NCBI GenBank assembly: GCA_020637515.1
Contig: JACKKG010000001.1
Location: 1,952,501 to 2,016,500 of the forward strand
Length of the DNA: 64,000 nucleotides
Direction of reading: 5' to 3'
Source of the DNA: Rhodobacter sp.
GTDB lineage: Bacteria; Pseudomonadota; Alphaproteobacteria; Rhodobacterales; Rhodobacteraceae
Each line of letters starts with the position of its first letter. Position 1 is the stretch's first letter. Both the position numbers and the translations under genes were made by a program. The notes under the pieces are model-generated. The model worked only from the letters and a program-made list of their open reading frames with translations, did not search any database and was not told the DNA's origin. This document shows positions 15,228-23,496 of this stretch, in pieces.

Positions 15228-15368
15228 AGGCCTGTCTGGGATTGCCTGGCATCGGCCCGGACGGTCGGCGCGAGGTTCGGGATTGTCCTGCACCCGGCCG
15301 GCGGTCGGGCGCCGAATCGAGGGCCGAGGACGGTGCGCCCCCTCGCCTCGGGCGGAAATTCGCGATAT

Positions 15369-15377
15369 TCTGTGGAT
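15369..15377 (-). promoter_or_regulatory. Perfect DnaA box ahead of the dcw cluster
   Basis: TGTGGATAA is the exact complement of the consensus DnaA box TTATCCACA. It lies in the comparatively AT-rich 15360-15600 stretch between mrp and mraZ, which also holds the palindrome GTCATTAATGAC (15504-15515) and no gene that I can support. It is a single box, so it is more likely regulatory than an origin. Confidence 0.5.
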
Positions 15378-15609
15378 AACTTGCCCTCTGACGGCAAACA
15401 AAACAGTTGCCTGTAGCGTGGCGGTCACACCGGGGTGAAGTGTTGTGATTTTTCTGGGCATGAATGGCACCTGATGGCACGAGCTTCATTTGGTGTAATG
15501 TCTGTCATTAATGACTACATATAGCTATTCTGGTGGCCTCAGGGCTTGATTTTGTGGGTCTCGTCCTAAGCAATCCCAGATTCGCGGCGGAAAAATCGAA
15601 AATTCCTGC

Positions 15610-15637
15610 TTGAGTGCCAAGAAATGCCAGGTATAAC
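15610..15637 (+). promoter_or_regulatory. Promoter of the mraZ leader / UpsM-like sRNA
   Basis: TTGAGT (15610-15615) and TATAAC (15632-15637) with a 16-nt spacer. The -35 region overlaps CTTG (15609-15612), so RpoH-type recognition is also possible. Initiation about 7 nt downstream would give an RNA from about 15644. Confidence 0.55.
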
Positions 15638-15643
15638 TCAACT

Positions 15644-15835
15644 CACGAAGAGCGGATCAAAACAAAAAACGAAACAGGCAGTTTCATACAGGCAACCCGC
15701 GCTTCCAGAAGAGAGATCCGACGCGCTCGCGAGCAGCACCTATCCCCCCCCCAGGTGGCAGGCGCAGTTGGACAACCCAGCGATGGGACGAGGGCGGCGG
15801 TTCGGGTAGTGGCAGCAACCCGACCGCCGTTTTTC
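15644..15835 (+). ncRNA. upsM: UpsM-like sRNA (mraZ 5' leader ended by an intrinsic terminator)
   Basis: The leader of mraZ runs about 190 nt from the predicted start and ends in a strong terminator before the mraZ coding region. In R. sphaeroides the abundant 206-nt sRNA UpsM (upstream sRNA of mraZ) arises in exactly this way, by premature termination in the mraZ 5' UTR, and is cleaved by RNase E under stress. The size, position and terminator agree here. The RNA is A-rich near its 5' end, contains a run of nine C at 15744-15752 and has no plausible ORF. Homology is inferred from position and architecture, since I cannot align the sequences. Confidence 0.72.
15795..15834 (+). terminator. Intrinsic terminator / attenuator 38 bp before mraZ
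   Basis: Stem CGGCGGT-CGGGT (15795-15807, one bulged T) pairs with ACCCG-ACCGCCG (15818-15829), followed by TTTTT. It stands inside the mraZ leader, so dcw transcription from the upstream promoter must read through it. Confidence 0.88.
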
Positions 15836-15872
15836 TTTGATGAACCTGGGGCGGCAAGGAGCAAGCGGTCCG

Positions 15873-16388
15873 GTGATCGAGAAGTTCGTCGGCGACCATG
15901 AGCAGAGCATCGACGGGAAGGGCCGCGTGTCCATCCCGACGAAACTGCGTCGTGTCGTCGAGGCCCGCGATCCCGACTGGACCAGCGGCGAACGCCCCCA
16001 GTTGATGGTCGTCTATGGCACGCGCAGCTGGAATCGGCTGGAATGCTACCCGATCGACCAATACCAGAAGATCATTGCCGGGATCGAAGTCATGCCCTGG
16101 GGATCCGAGGATCGGATCATCGCCGAAGGGGTCTTTTTCTCGCGGGTGTTTCCGGCCGAGATTCTGGACGACGGTCGCCTGCAAGTGCCGCTCGAACATC
16201 GCGAACGCCTGGGCCTGAAGGACAAGGTCCGGGTGATCGGCGTTGGCGACTTCTTCAAGATCGTCAAGTCGGAAGAGCCGGACGACATGGCCCCCGAGGA
16301 CGATCTGGATGCGCTGATCGATGCCAGGGGGCGTGGCCATGCGCTGCAACTCATCCCCGACGTGAGCCAGAAGAAAACCAGCGAATAA
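15873..16388 (+). CDS. mraZ: Transcriptional regulator MraZ, first gene of the dcw cluster
   Basis: DNA-binding AbrB/SpoVT-like protein that regulates the division and cell wall cluster. With GTG at 15873 the protein is 171 aa and starts VIEKFVGDHEQSIDGKGRVSIP, aligning with the usual MraZ opening. Two MraZ repeats follow (about 8-50 with DGKGRVSIP; about 82-125 with DDGRLQVPLEH), then an acidic tail. The upstream in-frame ATGs (15837, 15840) overlap the terminator T-run and precede AAGGAG (15856-15861), so they are unlikely starts; the spacing from AAGGAG to GTG is 11 nt. The next gene begins 11 bp after its stop. Confidence 0.92.
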   Translation: MIEKFVGDHEQSIDGKGRVSIPTKLRRVVEARDPDWTSGERPQLMVVYGTRSWNRLECYPIDQYQKIIAGIEVMPWGSEDRIIAEGVFFSRVFPAEILDDGRLQVPLEHRERLGLKDKVRVIGVGDFFKIVKSEEPDDMAPEDDLDALIDARGRGHALQLIPDVSQKKTSE

Positions 16389-16399
16389 CGAACAGGACG

Positions 16400-17392
16400 A
16401 TGCCCGCCACAGACCCGTCAGCGCCGCATATCCCCGTGCTCCTCGGACCTTTGCTGGCCGGGGTGGCGCCGGTCGCGGGGGTCTGGCTGGACGGCACGCT
16501 GGGCGCGGGTGGCTATGCGCGCGGATTGCTGGCGGCCGGGGCGTCCCATGTGATCGGCATCGACCGCGACCCGTTGGCGCTGCGGTTGGCGGCCGACTGG
16601 GGCGCGCCCTACGGGGATCGGATGCGCGTCGTGCAGGGCAACTTTTCGCAGCTCGACACGCTGGCCGGCCAGCCGCTCGACGGGGTGGTGCTGGATCTGG
16701 GCGTGTCCTCGATGCAGCTCGATCAGGCCGAGCGCGGCTTTTCCTTTGCCAAGGATGGCCCGTTGGACATGCGGATGAGCCAGCAGGGCCTGTCCGCCGC
16801 CGATCTGGTCAACACCGCCACCGAAACCGAACTGGCCGACATCCTCTATCACTATGGCGAGGAGCGGGCCTCGCGCCGGATCGCGCGCGCGATCGTTGCC
16901 GCGCGCGCCGTTCAACCGATTGAATCGACGTTGAAACTGACCGAGATCGTCAGCGGTTGCCTGCCGCGCCCCAAGCCAGGGCAAAGCCACCCCGCGACGC
17001 GCAGCTTCCAGGCGCTGCGCATCGCGGTCAATGCCGAATTCCAGGAATTGGTGGACGGGCTCGAAGCGGCCGAACGCGCGCTGAAGCCAGGGGGAATGCT
17101 GGCGGTGGTCAGTTTTCATTCGCTTGAGGACCGGATCGTCAAGCGGTTCATGCAGCAACGGGCGGGGCGCATGGGGCAGGGCAGCCGCCATGCTCCGATC
17201 TTGACCCCCGAACCCGACCGGTTCGAACTGCTGACCCGACGCGCCATCGCCGCTGACGATGCCGAATGCGCCGCCAATCCGCGCGCGCGTTCGGCGCTGC
17301 TCAGGATCGCGCGACGCACGGGCGCGCCCGCGGGGCCCGCGGATCGCTCGGCGCTGGGTTTGCCGCGCCTGGCGCAAGCGGGGGATCGCTGA
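16400..17392 (+). CDS. rsmH: 16S rRNA (cytosine(1402)-N4)-methyltransferase RsmH (MraW)
   Basis: SAM-dependent methyltransferase modifying C1402 of 16S rRNA. At 330 aa it has the typical length. Family motifs include DGTLGAGGYARGLL (SAM binding), DLGVSSMQLD, RGFSF...DGPLDMRM and the C-terminal RSARLR-like segment (ARSALLRIARR). The substrate-binding insert FQALRIAVNAEF is present. It starts 11 bp after mraZ, and its TGA overlaps the ATG of ftsL, so the genes are translationally coupled. Confidence 0.96.
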   Translation: MPATDPSAPHIPVLLGPLLAGVAPVAGVWLDGTLGAGGYARGLLAAGASHVIGIDRDPLALRLAADWGAPYGDRMRVVQGNFSQLDTLAGQPLDGVVLDLGVSSMQLDQAERGFSFAKDGPLDMRMSQQGLSAADLVNTATETELADILYHYGEERASRRIARAIVAARAVQPIESTLKLTEIVSGCLPRPKPGQSHPATRSFQALRIAVNAEFQELVDGLEAAERALKPGGMLAVVSFHSLEDRIVKRFMQQRAGRMGQGSRHAPILTPEPDRFELLTRRAIAADDAECAANPRARSALLRIARRTGAPAGPADRSALGLPRLAQAGDR

Positions 17393-17724
17393 TGCGGGCG
17401 CTTTTCTATGTCCTGTCGGCCTTTGCGGTCATGGGGCTGGCGATCTGGGCTTATGGCCAGAACCAGAAGACCCAGGTGGCATTGCGCGATGTCCGGGGTC
17501 TGCGCGCCGAAATCCGCAGCCTGCACGAGGCGCTGGGCGTGCAGCGCGCCGAATGGGCCTATCTCAACCGTCCGCAGCGCCTGCGCGCGCTGGCCGAGAT
17601 GAACTTTGGCCGCCTGGGTCTGCTGCCCCTCGAGGGCTCGCAATTTGGCCAGATCGACGAAATCCCCTATCCGCTGATGACCCAAAACGCGCCCCTGGGC
17701 GCCGTGTCCGAGGGCTCGCCATGA
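17392..17724 (+). CDS. ftsL: Cell division protein FtsL
   Basis: Small bitopic membrane protein of the divisome, 110 aa. A short N-terminus is followed by a transmembrane helix (about 3-20: LFYVLSAFAVMGLAIWAYG) and a periplasmic coiled coil (QNQKTQVALRDVRGLRAEIRSLHEALGV) leading to the conserved LNRPQRLRALAE segment that marks FtsL in this group. Assignment rests on its position between rsmH and ftsI plus this architecture. Start ATG overlaps the rsmH stop (TGATG), and its own stop overlaps the ftsI start (ATGA). Confidence 0.88.
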   Translation: MRALFYVLSAFAVMGLAIWAYGQNQKTQVALRDVRGLRAEIRSLHEALGVQRAEWAYLNRPQRLRALAEMNFGRLGLLPLEGSQFGQIDEIPYPLMTQNAPLGAVSEGSP

Positions 17725-19496
17725 TCCGCACCCCGCTGCGCCCGCTTGCCCGGATTCTCGATGCCCGCGCGCAGGGGATGAACCCCAAGGGGATCGAACG
17801 CGAGAACCTGCGCCTGCGCCGCGAACAGGCCCGCGACGCGGGGCGGCGGCGGGCCGAGTGGCGTCTGCTTCTGCTGGCCGCGCTGTTCTTTGCCGGTTAT
17901 GCGGTGATCGGGGCGCGCATGGGGATGCTGGCAGCCACGCCGGTGGCCGAATCGGAACCCTACGCGGGCGAGGGGATCTCGGGCGAGCGCGCGGACGTGC
18001 TGGATCGCAACGGCCGGATTCTGGCGACCAACCTTGTGACGCATTCCCTCTATGCCGAGATGCGCTACATGCAGGACGGCCGGCGCGCCGCACATGAGCT
18101 GGCGCGCATCTTTCCCGACCTTGACGAAGAGGCCCTGGCCCGCCGCCTGACCGATCCTGACCGTCGGTTCTACTGGATCCGCTCGCGGGTGTCGCCCGAA
18201 CAGGCCCAGGCGGCGCATGACATCGGCGAACCCGGCCTGTGGCTGGGCCCGCGCGAGATGCGCCTTTATCCCAACGGCACGCTGGCTGCGCATGTGCTGG
18301 GCGGCACCGCCTATGGCCAACAGGGCGTTACCGCGGCCGAAATTCAGGGCGTTGCCGGGCTGGAATATACCGCCGACGACCGCCTCAGTGACCCCGATCT
18401 GGCCGATGTGCCGCTCTCGCTGTCGCTGGACCTGGGCGTCCAGTCCATCGTCGAGGAGGTGCTGGGCAGCGGCATCCAGATGCTGCACGCCCGCGCGGGT
18501 TCGGCGATCATCATGGACGCGCAGACCGGGGAAGTGGTGGCGCTGGCCTCGGCCCCGACCTTTGATCCGAACGACCGCCCCGCCCCCCCGACCGAAGGGG
18601 ACCCCGCCGATTCGCCCCTGTTCAACCGCGCCGTTCAGGGGCTTTACGAACTGGGCTCGGTGATGAAGGCCTTTGCCGTCGCGCAGGCCCTGGACCTGGG
18701 TCTGGTCACGCCGCAGACGATGGTGAACACGCGCGGCCCCCTGCGGATCGGGCGCTTTGAAATCAACGACTTCCATGATTACGGCGCGCAGCTCTCGGTC
18801 GAGGATGTCTTTGTCCACTCGTCGAACATCGGCACCGCGCACCTGGCCCAGATGATCGGGCCCGAGCGTCAGCGCGACTTCCTCAGGCAGTTCGGCTTTC
18901 TCGAGGCCCTGCCCATCGAACTGCCCGAGGCGCGCCGCGCTCTGCCGCAATACCCCGATCGCTGGACCGAGGTCAGCGCGATGACCATCAGCTACGGCCA
19001 CGGGTTGGCGGTGACACCGATGCATCTGGCGGCGGCCTATGCGGCCCTGGTGAACGGCGGCACCATGGTGCAGCCGACGCTGTTGCGCCGCCCCGACACG
19101 ACGCCGGGCCCGCGGGTGATTTCGCCGGAAACCTCGCGCATCATGCGCTCGCTCTTCCGCCAGGTGGTGACGCGCGGCACCGCCTCGTTAGGCGAGGTCG
19201 CGGGCTACGGCGTCGGTGGCAAGACCGGCACGGCGGACAAGCCGAACCCGCAGGGCGGCTACTACGACGACCGCGTCGTGGCGACCTTTGCCGGGGCGTT
19301 TCCGATGAACGATCCGCGCTATGTCATCATCGTGACCATGGACGAGCCGCAGGAAACCGTCGGCGGGGTCGAGCGGCGCACCGCGGGCTGGACGGTCGTG
19401 CCGGTCGCAGCGGAAATGGTGCGCCGGATCGCGCCGGTGATGGGGATGCGGCCGCAGGACCCGGCCGTGATTGATGCCGAGCTGCGCCTGCGGTAG
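17721..19496 (+). CDS. ftsI: Septal peptidoglycan transpeptidase FtsI (PBP3)
   Basis: Class B penicillin-binding protein cross-linking septal peptidoglycan. The 591-aa protein has a basic cytoplasmic N-terminus, one transmembrane helix near 50-70, the dimerisation/pedestal domain (RADVLDRNGRILATNL) and the transpeptidase domain. The catalytic motifs are complete: S313-V-M-K316, S367-S-N369 and K501-T-G. The start overlaps the ftsL stop (ATGA). It is part of the mraZ-rsmH-ftsL-ftsI-murE-murF-mraY run. Confidence 0.96.
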   Translation: MIRTPLRPLARILDARAQGMNPKGIERENLRLRREQARDAGRRRAEWRLLLLAALFFAGYAVIGARMGMLAATPVAESEPYAGEGISGERADVLDRNGRILATNLVTHSLYAEMRYMQDGRRAAHELARIFPDLDEEALARRLTDPDRRFYWIRSRVSPEQAQAAHDIGEPGLWLGPREMRLYPNGTLAAHVLGGTAYGQQGVTAAEIQGVAGLEYTADDRLSDPDLADVPLSLSLDLGVQSIVEEVLGSGIQMLHARAGSAIIMDAQTGEVVALASAPTFDPNDRPAPPTEGDPADSPLFNRAVQGLYELGSVMKAFAVAQALDLGLVTPQTMVNTRGPLRIGRFEINDFHDYGAQLSVEDVFVHSSNIGTAHLAQMIGPERQRDFLRQFGFLEALPIELPEARRALPQYPDRWTEVSAMTISYGHGLAVTPMHLAAAYAALVNGGTMVQPTLLRRPDTTPGPRVISPETSRIMRSLFRQVVTRGTASLGEVAGYGVGGKTGTADKPNPQGGYYDDRVVATFAGAFPMNDPRYVIIVTMDEPQETVGGVERRTAGWTVVPVAAEMVRRIAPVMGMRPQDPAVIDAELRLR

Positions 19497-19528
19497 GCAG
19501 CAGCCTGTGGGTTGCAAGGGGTAAGGCG

Positions 19529-20998
19529 GTGGACAAGAGCCTGGGAGATCTGGGGCTGACGGCGCGCGGCGGAAATGCCGGGGCGCGCGTGCGGGCGATC
19601 ACGCTGGACAGCCGGGCGGTCAGGCCGGGCACCTTGTTCGCCGCGCTGCCGGGCACGCGCATGCATGGGGCCGAGTTCATCGACCCGGCCCTGCGCATGG
19701 GCGCCAGCGCCATCCTGACCGACCGCGACGGCGCGCGCATCGCCGCCAGCGCCTTGGCCCGTCACCCCGACACCGCGCTGGTGGTGGCCGAGGATGCGCG
19801 CGCCGCGCTGGCGATGGCGGCGGCATTGTTCTTTGGCGATCAGCCCGCGACCCTGGTTGCGGTGACGGGGACCAACGGCAAGACCTCGGTTGCCAGCTTC
19901 GCGCGCCAGATCTGGACGGCGATGGGGCTCAGCGCCATCAACATCGGCACCACCGGGGTCGAGGGCGCCTGGGAAATGCCGCTGGCGCACACGACGCCCG
20001 ATTCGGTCACCTTGCAGCGCCTGTTGGCACAGGCCGCCGCCGAAGGGGTGACCCACGCCGCGATGGAGGCCTCGTCGCACGGTCTCGATCAGCGCCGGTT
20101 GGAGGGGGTGCGGCTGGCGGCCGCCGGCTTCACCAACCTGACGCAGGACCATCTCGACTATCACCCCAGCATGGAGGCCTATTTTCAGGCCAAGGCCGGA
20201 TTGTTCACGCGCCTGCTGCCGCCCGACGGGGTCGCGGTGATCAACACCGACGATGCCTATGGCGCGCGGCTGGCGGGGCAGGTGCCGCAGTCGGTGGTGC
20301 GGGTGGGGTCCGGGCCGGATTGCGATCTGCGACTGCTGGCGCAACGGTTTTCGGCCCATGGCCAGGTCCTGCGCTTTGCGCTGAACGGGCGCGTGCAGCA
20401 GGTGGACCTGGGCCTTGTCGGGGGGTTTCAGGCCGCGAACGCCCTTGTCGCGCTGGGCCTGGTGATCGCCACCGGGGCGGACCCGATCGAGGCGGGTCAG
20501 GCCATGGCGCATCTCAAGGGCGTGCGCGGGCGGATGCAACTGGCGGCGACACGCGCGAATGGCGCCCCGGTCTTTGTCGATTACGCCCACACGCCCGCCG
20601 CCGTCGAAACCGCCCTCAAGGCGCTCAGGCCGCATGTGATGGGACGGCTGATCATCGTTCTGGGGGCGGGCGGAGACCGCGATCGCGGCAAGCGGCCGCT
20701 GATGGGCGCGGCGGCCGCGGAAAACGCGGATGTTGTATTTGTGACAGACGACAACCCTAGAAGCGAGAATCCCGCGGTAATCCGTGCAGAAATATTGAAA
20801 GCCTGCCCAGAGGCGACCGAGGTCGGCGACCGCGCCGAGGCGATCCTGCGCGCGGTGGACGCGCTGCAACCGGGCGACGCGCTGCTGATTGCCGGAAAGG
20901 GACACGAAACCGGGCAAACGGTGGCGGGCGTGGTCTATCCTTTTGACGATCTCGAACAGGCCAGTGTCGCCGTGGCCGCGCTGGATGGGGGGCTGTGA
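19529..20998 (+). CDS. murE: UDP-MurNAc-tripeptide synthetase MurE (meso-diaminopimelate adding)
   Basis: Mur ligase adding meso-diaminopimelate to UDP-MurNAc-Ala-Glu in the cytoplasm. The 489-aa protein has ATP-binding GTNGKT at 114-119, the carbamylated-lysine region and DNPR at 408-411, the signature for meso-DAP rather than lysine. Start is GTG at 19529, with a purine-rich AAGGGG element upstream. The segment around 20730-20815 is clearly less GC-rich and uses codons rare elsewhere here (GTA, TTT, ATA, AGA) although it encodes the essential DNPR motif. The stop overlaps the murF start region. Confidence 0.96.
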   Translation: MDKSLGDLGLTARGGNAGARVRAITLDSRAVRPGTLFAALPGTRMHGAEFIDPALRMGASAILTDRDGARIAASALARHPDTALVVAEDARAALAMAAALFFGDQPATLVAVTGTNGKTSVASFARQIWTAMGLSAINIGTTGVEGAWEMPLAHTTPDSVTLQRLLAQAAAEGVTHAAMEASSHGLDQRRLEGVRLAAAGFTNLTQDHLDYHPSMEAYFQAKAGLFTRLLPPDGVAVINTDDAYGARLAGQVPQSVVRVGSGPDCDLRLLAQRFSAHGQVLRFALNGRVQQVDLGLVGGFQAANALVALGLVIATGADPIEAGQAMAHLKGVRGRMQLAATRANGAPVFVDYAHTPAAVETALKALRPHVMGRLIIVLGAGGDRDRGKRPLMGAAAAENADVVFVTDDNPRSENPAVIRAEILKACPEATEVGDRAEAILRAVDALQPGDALLIAGKGHETGQTVAGVVYPFDDLEQASVAVAALDGGL

Positions 20999-21000
20999 CG

Positions 21001-22401
21001 ATGGTGCTCTGGACCGGGACCGAGGCCGAAACCGCGACGGGTGGTGCTGCCACCGCACCATTTTCCGTTACCGGGATCAGCATCGACACGCGCAGCCTGC
21101 AACCCGGGGACCTGTTCGTCGCCCTCAAGGCCGCGCGCGACGGGCATGATTTCGTCGCACAGGCCTTTGAAAACGGCGCTGCCGCGGCGCTGGTGTCGCA
21201 TGTGCCGCCGGGCGTCTCGGGGCCGTGCCTGGTGGTGGACGACGTGCTGCGCGGCCTGACCGCGCTGGGCGAGGCCGGGCGCGCACGGACCCGGGCGCGG
21301 GTCATCGGCGTGACGGGGTCGGTCGGCAAGACCTCGACCAAGGAAATGCTGCGCGCGATGCTCGATGCCTTTGGCAGCGTGCACGCCGCCGAGGCCAGCT
21401 TCAACAACCATTGGGGCGTGCCGATCACCCTGGCCCGTCTGCCGCGTGACACCGATTTCGCCGTGGTCGAAATCGGCATGAACCACCCCGGCGAGATCGC
21501 GCCCCTGGCCCGTCTGGCGCGCCCCGATGTGGCGATGATCACCACCGTCGCCCCCGCCCATCTGGAGGCCTTCGAGTCCCTCGAGGGCATCGCCCGCGAA
21601 AAGTCAGACATATACCTTGGCTTGCAAGACCATGGAACTGCTGTGTTTCCCAATGATCTTGACGTGACGCCGATCCTGGAATCGGCGGCGCCTCGCGCGC
21701 GGATCAGCTTTGGCGAGGGCGGCGAGGTCTGTCTGACATCCATGCGTCAGGCCAATGGGGCGACTGTGGTCTCGGCCCGGGTCGAAGGTCAGACCTATCA
21801 CATCCGCCTCGCCGATGCCGGCGCCCATTTCGCGCGCAACGCGCTGGGGTGCCTGGCGGTGGCGAAGGCGCTGGACCTCGACCTGGCGCTGGCGGCACAG
21901 GCACTGGGACGGTGGCGCCCGCCGGCCGGACGGGGCAAGCGCGAAAGCCTCTTGCTGGACCCGGCAACGGATGCCCGCGCGGTGCTGATCGACGACGCCT
22001 TCAACGCCAACCCGGCCTCGCTGGCGGCGGCGCTCGATGTTCTCGCCGCGACCGATCCCGGACCGGGTGGGCGGCGCATCGCCATTCTGGGCGACATGCT
22101 GGAACTTGGCCCTGACGAGGTTGCGCTGCATCAGGCCGTGGCGCGGCATCCGGCGCTGACGGTGACGGCGGTCGTGCACTGCGTCGGCCCGCGCATGGCG
22201 CATCTGTGGCAGGCACTGCCCGAGTCGAAGCGCGGCCGCTGCGTGCCCCGGGCCGAGGACCTGGTGGACCGCGCCCACCACCTGCTGCATCCCGGCGATG
22301 TGGTGCTGGTGAAGGGCTCGAAAGGAAGTTATGTGTCGCGCGTGGTCGATGCGCTGCGGCATCTGAGCCATTCCATGCCCGAGGACCCGACGGGAGAGTG
22401 A
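21001..22401 (+). CDS. murF: UDP-MurNAc-tripeptide-D-Ala-D-Ala ligase MurF
   Basis: Adds D-Ala-D-Ala to UDP-MurNAc-tripeptide, completing the cytoplasmic pentapeptide precursor. The 466-aa protein has GSVGKTSTK as the ATP-binding loop, the MNHPGEI segment, and the DDAFNANPAS plus LGDMLELG motifs of Mur ligases. ATG at 21001 is preceded by a run of G that can serve as ribosome site; an alternative GTG at 20995 overlaps the murE stop. A short AT-richer patch around 21600-21660 has unusual codons. The mraY start is 5 bp after the stop. Confidence 0.96.
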   Translation: MVLWTGTEAETATGGAATAPFSVTGISIDTRSLQPGDLFVALKAARDGHDFVAQAFENGAAAALVSHVPPGVSGPCLVVDDVLRGLTALGEAGRARTRARVIGVTGSVGKTSTKEMLRAMLDAFGSVHAAEASFNNHWGVPITLARLPRDTDFAVVEIGMNHPGEIAPLARLARPDVAMITTVAPAHLEAFESLEGIAREKSDIYLGLQDHGTAVFPNDLDVTPILESAAPRARISFGEGGEVCLTSMRQANGATVVSARVEGQTYHIRLADAGAHFARNALGCLAVAKALDLDLALAAQALGRWRPPAGRGKRESLLLDPATDARAVLIDDAFNANPASLAAALDVLAATDPGPGGRRIAILGDMLELGPDEVALHQAVARHPALTVTAVVHCVGPRMAHLWQALPESKRGRCVPRAEDLVDRAHHLLHPGDVVLVKGSKGSYVSRVVDALRHLSHSMPEDPTGE

Positions 22402-22405
22402 CCCT

Positions 22406-23491
22406 ATGTTGTACTGGCTGGCCGAGTTTTCCGAATCCTTCATCGCCTTCAACCTGTTTCGCTACATCACCGTGCGCGCGGGGGCGGCGTTTTTTACCGC
22501 GCTGATTTTCGGGTTTGTCTTTGGCAAGCCGCTGATCAATTTGCTCAGGCGGCGCCAGGGCAAGGGTCAGCCGATCCGCGAAGACGGGCCGGAATCGCAT
22601 CTGCTGACCAAGAAGGGCACGCCGACCATGGGCGGGCTGCTGATCCTGTCGGCGCTGACGTTTTCGACCTTGCTCTGGGCACGGCTCGACAATGTCTATG
22701 TCTGGCTGGTTCTGGGCGTCACGCTGGGTTTCGGGGCGATCGGCTTTGCCGACGATTACGCCAAGGTCAAGAAAGCCAACACCAAGGGCGTCTCGGGCAA
22801 GATCCGCATGGCGCTGGGGCTGCTGATTGCGTTGGTCGCCGCCATCATCGCGATGTATTCCCACCCGGCCGATTTGCAGGGCCAACTGGCGCTGCCGGTG
22901 TTCAAGACCGCGCTCATAAACCTGGGCTGGTTCTTTGTGCCCTTCGCGATGCTGGTCATCGTCGGATCGGCGAACGCGGTCAATCTGACGGACGGCCTGG
23001 ACGGTCTGGCGATCATGCCGGTGATGATCGCGGCCGGCACGCTGGGGGTGATCGCCTATGCCGTGGGCCGGGTCGATTTCACCTCGTATCTGGATGTGCA
23101 TTACGTTCCGGGAACGGGCGAGCTGCTGGTTTTCACGGCCGCGCTGGCCGGCGGCGGGCTGGGCTTTCTGTGGTATAACGCGCCGCCCGCGGCGGTCTTC
23201 ATGGGCGACACCGGCTCGCTCGCGCTGGGGGGCGCGCTGGGGGCGATCGCGGTCGCCACCAAGCACGAAATCGTGCTGGCGATCGTCGGCGGGTTGTTCG
23301 TCGTCGAGGCGCTGAGCGTCATCATCCAGGTCGCCTATTTCAAGCGCACCGGACGCCGCGTTTTCCTGATGGCACCGATCCACCACCACTTTGAAAAGAA
23401 GGGGTGGGCCGAGCCGCAGATCGTCATCCGCTTCTGGATCATCTCGTTGGTGCTGGCGCTGATCGGCCTGGCGACGCTGAAGATCCGCTGA
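22406..23491 (+). CDS. mraY: Phospho-N-acetylmuramoyl-pentapeptide transferase MraY
   Basis: Integral membrane enzyme making lipid I from UDP-MurNAc-pentapeptide and undecaprenyl phosphate. The 361-aa protein has about ten transmembrane helices, the KKGTPTMGG motif, the catalytic FADDYAK Asp pair, NLTDGLDGLA with the third Asp, and the APIHHHFEKKGW histidine cluster near the C-terminus. It is the last dcw gene here: murD, ftsW and murG, which usually follow, are absent and the next gene is on the opposite strand. Confidence 0.97.
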   Translation: MLYWLAEFSESFIAFNLFRYITVRAGAAFFTALIFGFVFGKPLINLLRRRQGKGQPIREDGPESHLLTKKGTPTMGGLLILSALTFSTLLWARLDNVYVWLVLGVTLGFGAIGFADDYAKVKKANTKGVSGKIRMALGLLIALVAAIIAMYSHPADLQGQLALPVFKTALINLGWFFVPFAMLVIVGSANAVNLTDGLDGLAIMPVMIAAGTLGVIAYAVGRVDFTSYLDVHYVPGTGELLVFTAALAGGGLGFLWYNAPPAAVFMGDTGSLALGGALGAIAVATKHEIVLAIVGGLFVVEALSVIIQVAYFKRTGRRVFLMAPIHHHFEKKGWAEPQIVIRFWIISLVLALIGLATLKIR

Positions 23492-23496
23492 GCGCG

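Noticed and set aside
15360..15610. A replication origin in the AT-richer gap with the DnaA box
   Set aside because: There is only one DnaA box, no AT-rich 13-mers, and no dnaA, dnaN, hemE or parAB neighbour.
15837..15875. mraZ starting at ATG 15837 or 15840
   Set aside because: These codons overlap the tail of the upstream terminator and lie before the AAGGAG site; the conserved MraZ N-terminus begins at GTG 15873.
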